From CAYJSJ01 sp964373065 (GTDB taxonomy: Bacteria; Patescibacteriota; Gracilibacteria; Peribacterales; Peribacteraceae), in NCBI GenBank assembly GCA_964373065.1, contig CAYJSJ010000008.1:1-47690 (forward strand): a stretch of DNA of 47,690 bases, written 5' to 3'. The notes below the pieces were generated by a model. That model made no database searches. It worked only from the letters and a program-made list of their open reading frames with translations, and was not told the origin of the DNA. Within the stretch, counting starts at the first letter, position 1. Each line of letters starts with the position of its first letter. Position numbers and translations under genes: made by a program. Positions 41,027 to 47,690 of the stretch are shown piece by piece.

Positions 41027-41054
41027 ATTATATGCGCATTGAAGCTCCGAGCAA
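41027..41054 (-). promoter_or_regulatory. desaturase promoter
   Basis: -35 TTGCTC (41049-41054), 16-bp spacer, -10 TATAAT (41027-41032) on the minus strand, 7 nt before the ATG at 41019. Confidence 0.65.
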
Positions 41055-41084
41055 CACCCATCTTCTGGTATGCTCACTGCCGAC

Positions 41085-41942
41085 ATGAGCAGCGTTATAG
41101 GCGTCGATCTCGGCGGAACGAAAACTTCACTGGTTCGATATGACCTAGCATCGTGGAAAGAGCTTGAAAGTGCACGCATGGAAACGCGTGCTGAACGGAG
41201 ATTTCCCGCGGTCTACGATGATCTGCTCCATGCAATTCGGTCGATGATAACCACCGATACAGAATCTGTCGGTATAGGTGTTCCTGGATTAGTACAGCAA
41301 CCGGAAGGCGTAATTCTGCGACTCCCGAACATTGCAGGTGCCGAAGAGCACCCTCTGAAAAAGAAGATGTCCGGTGATCTCGGTGTACCCGTTATGGTAG
41401 AGAATGACGCAAACTGCTTCGCGCTGGCTGAAGCATTGCATGGAGCGGGGAAAGGGCACGATGTTTTTGTCGGCATTACAATGGGAACGGGGGTCGGCGG
41501 CGGCATCGTCATCCAAGGGAAACTCTTCACCGGAGCGCACGGATTCGCTGCGGAGATAGGACATATGCTTCTGCAACCGGGACATCCGCCATATCCAACA
41601 AAAGATATGCGGGGAGATGTGGAACAGTTCCTCTCCGGCACTGCATTCGGCAGACGGTGCAAAGCCGCAAAGTCACCCGAGCAGTATATGGAAGGGACTG
41701 TTTGTGAATTTATGCGTCCGGATGTCTTCCGGGAAGTTGCATGGATGTGCGTGAATATCATTCATTGTATAGATCCATCTGCAATCGCCTTTGGCGGGAG
41801 CGCAGGGAGAGCTCTCAAACCTCATCTTCGCGAAATCGAAGAGGAATTGAAGCGCTGGCTTCTTCCAAAATCACCCATTCCCGTACTTGCCGTTGCTGAG
41901 CTTCCGCAAGCAGGGACACTCGGTGCAGCACTGCTCAAATAA
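41085..41942 (+). CDS. ROK-family sugar kinase, zinc motif missing
   Basis: A 285-residue kinase of the ROK (repressor-ORF-kinase) family. It shows IGVDLGGTKTS (ATP phosphate loop), GIGVPGLVQ, VMVENDANCFALAEA with the catalytic Asp, GITMGTGVGGGIVIQGKLFTG, and AAEIGHMLL with the substrate His/Glu. ROK kinases normally bind zinc with CxCGxxGCxE just after the EIGH motif; here that stretch is QPGHPPYPTKDMRGDVEQFL and has no cysteines. A glucokinase-like role feeding the glycolytic and pentose-phosphate genes here is plausible; other sugars are possible. The start at 41085 was chosen because a TATGCT box overlaps the alternative ATG at 41070. Confidence 0.85.
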   Translation: MSSVIGVDLGGTKTSLVRYDLASWKELESARMETRAERRFPAVYDDLLHAIRSMITTDTESVGIGVPGLVQQPEGVILRLPNIAGAEEHPLKKKMSGDLGVPVMVENDANCFALAEALHGAGKGHDVFVGITMGTGVGGGIVIQGKLFTGAHGFAAEIGHMLLQPGHPPYPTKDMRGDVEQFLSGTAFGRRCKAAKSPEQYMEGTVCEFMRPDVFREVAWMCVNIIHCIDPSAIAFGGSAGRALKPHLREIEEELKRWLLPKSPIPVLAVAELPQAGTLGAALLK

Positions 41943-42014
41943 AACGGAAATGGATGATCAACCAAACTGATCAGTACCCCTGAGACATAGTAAAAAAAGA
42001 TGTTTGCGGTGCTA

Positions 42015-43436
42015 CTAGGTCTCCCATTCCGTATGAAACACACCCTCTCTATCCGTTCTTTCGTACGTATGCGCCCCGAAAAAATCGCGTTGTGCTTGGA
42101 TAAGATTTTGGGGAAGGCGTTCACGACGAATCGTATCGTAATAACTCAAACTTGCGCTGATCGCAGGAACAGGAATCCCGTACGCCGCTCCAAACTCTGC
42201 TACACCCCGCCAATCCGATTGTCTAGAGCCGGAAAGTCCGTCGAGGATCTCCTTGCAGTGAGCGTCTGCATACTTGCCTCCGGCGCATGCGCGCTGAAAT
42301 TTCCCGAGAAGTTTTGATCGGATGATACAGCCCCCGCGCCAGATGCGCGCAACTTCAGCGAGATTCACGTTCCACCCATAGTTTTCAGATGCCCATTCTA
42401 TGAGATGAAAGCCTTGGTTATGCAGGCAGATGATGGAGCATGACAGTGCGGAGTGCACCTGGCTTACGACTCTGTGAGGACGCATCTTTGCATACGGCTC
42501 ATCGGGTTCAAAAGGGAACGCAGCAACATTCCTGGTGTCGCGTTTCTTCGCATCTCCCGAGAGGATGCGGGCGTCCACCGCCGCATTGATCGTGGGGATC
42601 GCAACACCCAGTTCCATAGCAGCCTCCGTTGTCCACTTGCCGGTTCCCTTTTGGCCTGCTCTGTCCACAATCTTATCAACGAGAAAACCCGTTCCTTCAT
42701 CATCTTTCGTTGTAAAAATTTTTGCGGTGATCTCCATAAGGTACGAATTCAGATCTTCGGTTTCATTCCAATGCTCAAACGTTTCTGCAAGTTTTTCGTT
42801 ATGGAGACCTGCAACGTTTTTAAGAAGATCATAGCTCTCCGCTATCAATTGCATGACTCCGTACTCGATGCCGTTATGCACCATCTTGACGAAGTGCCCG
42901 GCTCCTCCGGAACCGATGTAGGAGACGCATGATCCACCCATTCCATCGTTCGCAGCCATTTTGGAGAAAAGTTCTTTTAGATCTTTCCAAGCAGTCTCAT
43001 CTCCTCCCGGCATCATGCTGGGGCCAAACAAGGCTCCCTTCTGCCCACCCGAAACTCCCATACCCAGAAAACGCATACCATGTGCCCGAAGTGCATTATA
43101 CCTGCGCTCCGTGTCTTTGAAGTGGCTGTTTCCACCATCGATGAGAATGTCACCCTGTGAAAGCTTCGGAAGTAACGCATCGATGACGTCATCAACAGGT
43201 TGTCCTGCGTCCACCATGATCAATAGTGCTCGGGGAGTATCGAGTGACCGGAGAAGTTCCTCATAGGTCTTGCAGGGGACGAACGCCCCTTCCCTCCCAT
43301 GCTCCTTCATGAAATCATGCATCTTCTGCGTCGTTCTGTTAAACACAGCAACTTTCGCGCCATTTCTCGCAGCATTCTGGGCAAGGCTTGCACCCATGGT
43401 GCCGAGGCCGATGACACCGAGATGATTCACGCTCAT
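42015..43436 (-). CDS. gnd: 6-phosphogluconate dehydrogenase (decarboxylating)
   Basis: A 473-residue enzyme of the oxidative pentose phosphate pathway, making ribulose-5-phosphate, CO2 and NADPH. The Rossmann motif is GLGTMGASLAQNAARNG, and NRTTQK after the second strand fits NADP+. Substrate motifs are GVSGGQKGALFGPSMMPGGD and the catalytic KMVHNGIEYGVMQLIAE. The helical dimer domain follows (TGKWTTEAAMELGVAIPTIN, RIWRGGCIIRS). Normal length. It lies next to transaldolase on the same strand and has its own promoter with a palindrome. Confidence 0.96.
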   Translation of the reverse strand: MSVNHLGVIGLGTMGASLAQNAARNGAKVAVFNRTTQKMHDFMKEHGREGAFVPCKTYEELLRSLDTPRALLIMVDAGQPVDDVIDALLPKLSQGDILIDGGNSHFKDTERRYNALRAHGMRFLGMGVSGGQKGALFGPSMMPGGDETAWKDLKELFSKMAANDGMGGSCVSYIGSGGAGHFVKMVHNGIEYGVMQLIAESYDLLKNVAGLHNEKLAETFEHWNETEDLNSYLMEITAKIFTTKDDEGTGFLVDKIVDRAGQKGTGKWTTEAAMELGVAIPTINAAVDARILSGDAKKRDTRNVAAFPFEPDEPYAKMRPHRVVSQVHSALSCSIICLHNQGFHLIEWASENYGWNVNLAEVARIWRGGCIIRSKLLGKFQRACAGGKYADAHCKEILDGLSGSRQSDWRGVAEFGAAYGIPVPAISASLSYYDTIRRERLPQNLIQAQRDFFGAHTYERTDREGVFHTEWET

Positions 43437-43444
43437 GCATTATT

Positions 43445-43478
43445 ACTGTACAGCGAGACATACTCAGTGTCACTGAGT
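43445..43478 (-). promoter_or_regulatory. gnd promoter with palindromic operator candidate
   Basis: On the minus strand: -35 GTGACA (43468-43473), 17-bp spacer, -10 TACAGT (43445-43450), 8 nt to the ATG. The palindrome ACTCAGTG-T-CACTGAGT (plus strand, 43462-43478; 8-bp arms, 1-nt centre) covers the -35, a position where a bound protein would block RNA polymerase. Confidence 0.6.
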
Positions 43479-43489
43479 GACTTAGCAAC

Positions 43490-44152
43490 CTAACTTTTGA
43501 CTTTTGACTTTTGACCTACAACAACACTCCAATCCTCCAAAAACTTCTTAAGCCCTTTGTCTGTCAGATTGTGTTTTGGAAGTTCAAGGAAAATATTGTA
43601 AGGGATCGTGCAAATGTGCGCACCGAGCTTTGCAGCACGCACTACGTGCTCCGGATTTCTTACCGATGCAACCAATACTTGTGTATCAAACCTGTAGTGT
43701 CCCCATGCTTCCATAATATCTGCGATGAGATCCATGCCATCCTCCCCGATGTCATCTAAGCGCCCGACAAACGGGCTGATCATCGTGGCACCTGCTTTGG
43801 CAGCCAAAATCGCCTGAGGAACGGAGAAGACGAGCGTCGTATTTGTAGCGATCTGTTTACGTTTGCAATACGCAAGAGTTTTAAGACCTTCGGTGGTCAT
43901 GGGAACTTTCACCACAACATGCTTATGCCAGGAATGATACTCATCGGCTTGTCGCTTCATATCCTCAAATGTTTCCGCCGTGACCTGAGCGCTAACCTCC
44001 TTTACAAGCCCACACATGGTCAAAACTGTCTCCTTGAAGTCATTCCCCTCTTTGGCAACAAGACTCGGGTTCGTGGTGACGCCATCGAGCACCCCCCAAG
44101 CAGCGACTTCCGCTACTTGGTCTGTATTGGCGGTATCCATAAAGAATTTCAC
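43490..44152 (-). CDS. tal: transaldolase / fructose-6-phosphate aldolase family
   Basis: A 220-residue short-type transaldolase (TalC-like TIM barrel) moving three-carbon units between sugar phosphates. Motifs: MKFFMDTANTDQVAEVAAWG, DGVTTNPSLVAKEG, the Schiff-base lysine K82 in VVVKVPMT, NTTLVFSVPQAILAAKAGAT, SPFVGRLDDIG and VLVASVRNPEHV. The start is a GTG at 44152. The C-terminal tail (GQKSKVKS) is encoded by a heptamer tandem repeat and is not part of the fold. With gnd and tkt it completes much of the pentose phosphate pathway. Transaldolase versus fructose-6-phosphate aldolase activity cannot be decided. Confidence 0.92.
   Translation of the reverse strand: MKFFMDTANTDQVAEVAAWGVLDGVTTNPSLVAKEGNDFKETVLTMCGLVKEVSAQVTAETFEDMKRQADEYHSWHKHVVVKVPMTTEGLKTLAYCKRKQIATNTTLVFSVPQAILAAKAGATMISPFVGRLDDIGEDGMDLIADIMEAWGHYRFDTQVLVASVRNPEHVVRAAKLGAHICTIPYNIFLELPKHNLTDKGLKKFLEDWSVVVGQKSKVKS
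43493..43515. repeat. ACTTTTG tandem repeat at 3' end of tal
   Basis: Three perfect copies of ACTTTTG plus AC. As 7 is not a multiple of 3, gain or loss of a copy would change the last codons and the stop of the transaldolase. The next gene on the strand (gnd) starts 54 bp further on. Confidence 0.7.
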
Positions 44153-44239
44153 GATGCTTTGGGGAAGGGATACTGCCTTATTATAGCGGATATTTCACTG
44201 CATGATAAGGCCAAAACCGCTACGCTGCTGCGGATCTTT

Positions 44240-44956
44240 ATGAGGAATGCCATTACAGCCCTTGCGGCACTCATCCTTACCGGCTGCACTGCCTCCACGA
44301 TCAGCGTAGAACTTGCTCCTCTGTCTGAAGGGCAACTGAATGCCGCCAACGCACCTGTGCGAGAAGCAACGATCATTCAAGAAATCCAGATCCCTTCCGA
44401 AGGAAATATCGCAGTCCCCTTCGCCGCGCAGGCTCCGCACGGAAACTGGAATGATCCGTACCAGGAAGCATGCGAAGAAGCATCCGTCATTATGCTCGAC
44501 TACTTCATTCGCAACCTTCCGCTTACGCCTGACCAAGCAAACAGGGAGATTGTCCAACTCGTTACGTGGGAGTATTCCAACGGGTATACATATGATGTGA
44601 ACATCGAAAGTCTGGCAGACATTGTACGGAAGTATTACAAGTATACTGCGCGTGTGAGTGAACATGTTACCGCTGATTCCATCATGTACGAAATTGCCAA
44701 AGGCAACCCCGTTATCGTTCCCGTTGCGGGACGCATGCTCGGTAACCCCTACTTCTCCGGCGAAGGCCCGTGGTACCACATGCTCGTGATAACAGGGTAC
44801 GATAAAAAATATTTTATAACCAATGATCCCGGAACCAAACGGGGCAAAGGTTACAAATACAAACACGATGTCCTCGTCGAAGCCATCCACGACTGGACGG
44901 GGGTGAAAGAGGAGATAGAAAGCGGAGCAAAAAAGATGTTGATTATTGAGAAGTAG
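44240..44956 (+). CDS. C39-type cysteine peptidase lipoprotein
   Basis: From the ATG at 44240 (238 residues) there is a lipoprotein signal peptide with lipobox LTGC (lipidated C16). The mature protein has the Peptidase_C39_2 fold. Its start is VPFAAQAPHGNW, the catalytic Cys is C78 in PYQEACEEAS, His is H180 in GPWYHMLVITGYD and Asn/Asp is in ITNDPG. In E. coli-like counterparts such domains are of unknown specificity; in CPR they are common and thought to act on surface proteins or peptides. The upstream open frame is not used: it overlaps transaldolase and lacks a signal peptide. Confidence 0.85.
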   Translation: MRNAITALAALILTGCTASTISVELAPLSEGQLNAANAPVREATIIQEIQIPSEGNIAVPFAAQAPHGNWNDPYQEACEEASVIMLDYFIRNLPLTPDQANREIVQLVTWEYSNGYTYDVNIESLADIVRKYYKYTARVSEHVTADSIMYEIAKGNPVIVPVAGRMLGNPYFSGEGPWYHMLVITGYDKKYFITNDPGTKRGKGYKYKHDVLVEAIHDWTGVKEEIESGAKKMLIIEK

Positions 44957-45337
44957 GTTCTGGTTGCAACTTATACTCCTGCAACCCTGCTACCCAACAG
45001 TAAGCATCATCATGCTGAGGAGCACAATGGCGGAAAGGTTTATTCCTACCAATGGGATTTGTCTGCGGCTTATGAGTATTTTTCGCATAGGAGAGGAGAC
45101 TACTCTAGAACGCTTATCCATCAACCAACTTCACTTGCCGAAATCCGGATAGTTCAATGAAGTTTTCGAACACAAATATGTTCCATAACGGAGTATTGCT
45201 ATTACCGTAATGAATTGATGAGACATCGCTCTTTTACATCATTAAGTATTGAACACATTTTGTTTACAGATCGGTGCTTGCAGGATGCAAAGTCCTGTTT
45301 TGCTTATGGCAGTTGATGACTCTACAATCCGTGTCAC
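44957..45337. other. 381-bp intergenic region
   Basis: It contains an inverted repeat right after the peptidase stop, GGTTGCA (44962-44968) and TGCAACC (44980-44986) around an 11-nt loop, without a T-run, possibly a 3' end structure. The far end holds the transketolase promoter. The short frames in between have no convincing coding character, and I see no RNA gene. Confidence 0.5.
45300..45328 (+). promoter_or_regulatory. transketolase promoter
   Basis: Weak -35 TTGCTT (45300-45305), 17-bp spacer, -10 TACAAT (45323-45328), 9 nt before the ATG at 45338. Confidence 0.5.
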
Positions 45338-47662
45338 ATGCCGCGACCGGACTCTGCATCCCTCATCGGAAAAGACGCGCACGATGTTCCGATGTCGCTG
45401 CAACGCGTTCTAAAAGCTTCTGAGCCCGGCCAAAAGTACTGGATAGGACCGCATGATGCGGTACCGCTTTCGAAGGAGGAAACGCATCAATATGCGCTGG
45501 CGGGTACTATCATGGCACACCTTGCGATACGCGCGCCTTCCGCTGCGAAATCCGGCCATCCCGGGGGTCCTCTTTCCGCATTCGACTTCGCGTACTGGAT
45601 CAATACACTACGAAACCCCACAGTCGATCAGCCACTGCGTATGAGTGCCGGACACCTCTCTGTCCTCGCGTACGGACTCCAGTACCTCTTTGGCAAAGAC
45701 AGAGGGGATAAGAGGCTTTCGAATCCCGAAGCGATTATCCGTTCCTTTCGTACAGCAGACGGCCTTCCGGGGCACATCGAAGCCGGTATCGGCAACATAC
45801 CGTTTGGCACGGGACCGCTTGGCAAGGGTGTCAGCAACGGACTCGGCGCTGCGTTTGGCCTCAAACTACAAAAGAAGAAAGGACTCGTCGATGTACTGCT
45901 TGCCGACGGAGACAGCCAAGAAGGGCAAGTGCAGGAAGCATTTCGATTGGCTGTGAGACTGGGGCTGGATAACCTCATCGTTCACGGAGACTGGAACGAC
46001 ATTCAGCTCTCGGGCATGCCGAGTAAAACGGTCGCGTGCGACTTTGCATCCATTGCGGCAGCAACGGGATGGAACGTGATCGAGGTACAAAACGGCAATG
46101 ACGCAGAGCAAGTGAAAGCGGCCCTTCAAAAAGCAAACGCCCTGACAAACAAAAGCAAACCGATCTTCATCTGCTATTACACGACAATGGGGCACGGCAT
46201 CCCGCTTATGGAACGCGGAAGCGATACGGGATTGAAGAACTTCCACGGCTCCCCACTTTCCGAGGAGGAAGCGGAGGAAGCATTGAAGGATCTCCCCTCA
46301 CTGGAAAAATGTGTACTGGAGTACGGTCCGTATCATGCATCCGAAAAGAAACGCTATGGAAAAGCAGACCGTGGAAAGAGGAACGTGGAAACAGATATCC
46401 CTCTTGAGTTTGATGCGAAGAAGCTCAAAGGGTACAAAAGAGCGATCACTGCAGAGAAAGGAGCCGCACGGAAAGACTTCGGTGCAACGCATCTTTTCAA
46501 TCTGATGAAGGCTGATGACCGCATCGTCGTGCTCCACGCAGACCTCGCAGGATCCGGTGGATTTGATGCCGTAGAAAAAGCATTCCCTGACCGTTGCATC
46601 AATGTCGGTGTTGCGGAAGCAAACATGTACATGATGGCCGCCGGTATGCGCCAAGTCGGTTTGCTCCCCGTCACCTATACGTTCGCTGCATTTGGAACGA
46701 ACGAAGCACGTGCAAATGTACGCTTGATCGATATCAACTGCGGGCACACACGCTGCGGCGTGATGCACGATTGCACGCACGCCGGCCTCTCCGTCGGCGA
46801 AGACGGCGAAACACACCAAGAACGACACTATCTGAATATTCCCTTTGATCACACCGAGGTCTGGATGACGGCGGATAGCAACCAAGCGGCAGCCATGGCA
46901 GAAAAGGCGCTAGAGAAAATCGCCGAAGGACATACGAGTATCTTTACGTTCTTTCCGCGCGACGGACACCCGCAAATCAAGAGCCCCGATGGATCGATCC
47001 TCTACGGCAGCGACTACGTTTTTGATGGAACAGCGAACATTGTTCGCGGCAATGGTGACACCACGGACAACGTCACCGTCATCGCGACAGGGATCCCCGT
47101 GCACTCCGCGATCGAGGCGGCAGATATGCTAAAGAGCGGCCCTGCTCCGATTTCGGTTCGCGTGCTTAATGTAGCTTGCATACGACCGATTGATGCTTCG
47201 GCGGTGATCGAGGCAGCTCTCGAAACCGGACACATCGTTGTGGTCGAAGATCACTGCAGCGAAGGCGGACTTGCTTCACAGGTAGCAGACATTATCGCAG
47301 ACTTCGCACTCCCCTGCTCCCTGCGCCGCCTCGGCGTCAATCACTACTTTCCCTCTGCACCCGCAAAAGACCTGTATGTGATTGCGGGGATTGATCATGA
47401 AAGCATTGCGGATGCACTTCAAGATGAAGTACGGGCAGAATTCCGTGGCAGTGAAGATGCATTTGTTACGACCATCTATGAACTGATGCACAACTCTCGC
47501 CATTCCAGATTCGGTACAAAAGTTCAGTCATTCACAGAGAGACTTACGACGGAAAAAGGGTATATGGATACTCTCCGAAAGCACTGGGCTTCGCGGGAAT
47601 GTCCGAAGGAGCAATTACCGAAGAATGAAGAATTACTGAATCAGCTGAAAGAATCTCTGTAA
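45338..47662 (+). CDS. tkt: transketolase
   Basis: A 774-residue thiamine-diphosphate enzyme moving two-carbon units between sugar phosphates. The ThDP-binding domain has APSAAKSGHPGGPLSAFDF, GPLGKGVSNGLGAAFG and the GDGxxxEGxxxEA-type metal/ThDP motif ADGDSQEGQVQEAF with HGDWNDIQ. The Pyr domain has NVGVAEANMYMMAAGMRQVG and HDCTHAGLSVGEDGETHQ. The C-terminal domain has VRVLNVACIRPIDASAV and VVVEDHCSEGGLASQVADII. It is roughly 100 residues longer than the usual 620-680. The excess is a 50-residue N-terminal segment and a Lys-rich linker around 345-395 joining the first two domains. It ends 28 bp before the window edge. Confidence 0.95.
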   Translation: MPRPDSASLIGKDAHDVPMSLQRVLKASEPGQKYWIGPHDAVPLSKEETHQYALAGTIMAHLAIRAPSAAKSGHPGGPLSAFDFAYWINTLRNPTVDQPLRMSAGHLSVLAYGLQYLFGKDRGDKRLSNPEAIIRSFRTADGLPGHIEAGIGNIPFGTGPLGKGVSNGLGAAFGLKLQKKKGLVDVLLADGDSQEGQVQEAFRLAVRLGLDNLIVHGDWNDIQLSGMPSKTVACDFASIAAATGWNVIEVQNGNDAEQVKAALQKANALTNKSKPIFICYYTTMGHGIPLMERGSDTGLKNFHGSPLSEEEAEEALKDLPSLEKCVLEYGPYHASEKKRYGKADRGKRNVETDIPLEFDAKKLKGYKRAITAEKGAARKDFGATHLFNLMKADDRIVVLHADLAGSGGFDAVEKAFPDRCINVGVAEANMYMMAAGMRQVGLLPVTYTFAAFGTNEARANVRLIDINCGHTRCGVMHDCTHAGLSVGEDGETHQERHYLNIPFDHTEVWMTADSNQAAAMAEKALEKIAEGHTSIFTFFPRDGHPQIKSPDGSILYGSDYVFDGTANIVRGNGDTTDNVTVIATGIPVHSAIEAADMLKSGPAPISVRVLNVACIRPIDASAVIEAALETGHIVVVEDHCSEGGLASQVADIIADFALPCSLRRLGVNHYFPSAPAKDLYVIAGIDHESIADALQDEVRAEFRGSEDAFVTTIYELMHNSRHSRFGTKVQSFTERLTTEKGYMDTLRKHWASRECPKEQLPKNEELLNQLKESL

Positions 47663-47690
47663 CCGGTTCATGGGTTATGAATTGCTTATC

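Noticed and set aside
44946..45152. 68-codon frame after the C39 peptidase
   Set aside because: No family, poor composition and no start signals; treated as intergenic.
1..47690. Recoded TGA (Gracilibacteria/Absconditabacteria code 25)
   Set aside because: Genes such as recG and the giant surface protein end at TGA where the family ends, and the conserved proteins have no internal TGA.
1..47690. Classical intrinsic terminators
   Set aside because: The hairpins found lack T-runs, and convergent gene pairs (gap/dnaK, pyk/DUF4215, priA/TrmH-type) are too close or overlap; none could be supported.

Overview
The window looks like a chromosome segment from a Candidate Phyla Radiation (Patescibacteria) bacterium, most likely of the Peregrinibacteria/Peribacteria type. 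That placement is inferred from gene content: large cysteine-rich DUF4215-repeat surface proteins, a VanW-domain protein, a DsbA-like protein, a split rsmH-ftsL pair, scattered single housekeeping genes and tRNAs, and no ribosomal or large biosynthetic operons. It has not been checked by phylogeny. TGA behaves as a normal stop (genetic code 11), which argues against a Gracilibacteria-type recoded genome.

Layout. 1-4032 is a decayed mobile region: a tRNA 3' end, a large serine recombinase that has lost its catalytic domain and whose stop lies inside the tRNA, two or three further broken genes, one intact FAD oxidoreductase, and a cluster of intergenic hairpins. 4033-13004 holds a possible winged-helix protein, tRNA nucleotidyltransferase, an archaeal-type endonuclease IV homologue, gap, dnaK (with a CIRCE-like operator), obgE, tRNA-Phe and unknown genes. 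13244-20713 is an envelope-leaning block: VanW protein, DsbA-like protein, Ser-rich lipoprotein, a membrane protein with a GspF-like N-terminus, a proline-rich protein, a small protein ending in CGCGGF, recG and a secreted helical protein. 20827-26363 has tRNA-Pro, priA, a TrmH-family methylase, a PurQ-type glutaminase with an unexplained C-terminal extension, frr, pyrH and tRNA-Arg. 27040-34737 holds two very Cys-rich DUF4215 surface proteins on the minus strand with pyruvate kinase between them. 34804-41019 has ftsL-like and rsmH genes, an L,D-transpeptidase-like protein, tRNA-Ser, a GT-C glycosyltransferase with an epimerase, and a fatty-acid desaturase. 41085-47662 is sugar metabolism: ROK kinase, gnd, transaldolase, a C39-type lipoprotein peptidase and transketolase.

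How the genes fit together. gap and pyk (glycolysis) with gnd, tal and tkt (pentose phosphate pathway), and perhaps the ROK kinase, point to a sugar-fermenting core metabolism. The secreted DsbA-like protein is a natural candidate for oxidising the dozens of disulfides expected in the two DUF4215 proteins.

The two most interesting signals are these. (1) The 1392-residue surface protein carries, between its Cys-rich stalk and its C-terminal membrane anchor, a domain that closely resembles the cytoplasmic, self-cleaving domain of FlhB/YscU export-switch proteins. (2) At many genes a TANNNT -10 element lies almost exactly 6 nt upstream of the start codon with no Shine-Dalgarno sequence, as expected if leaderless transcripts are the rule in this genome.
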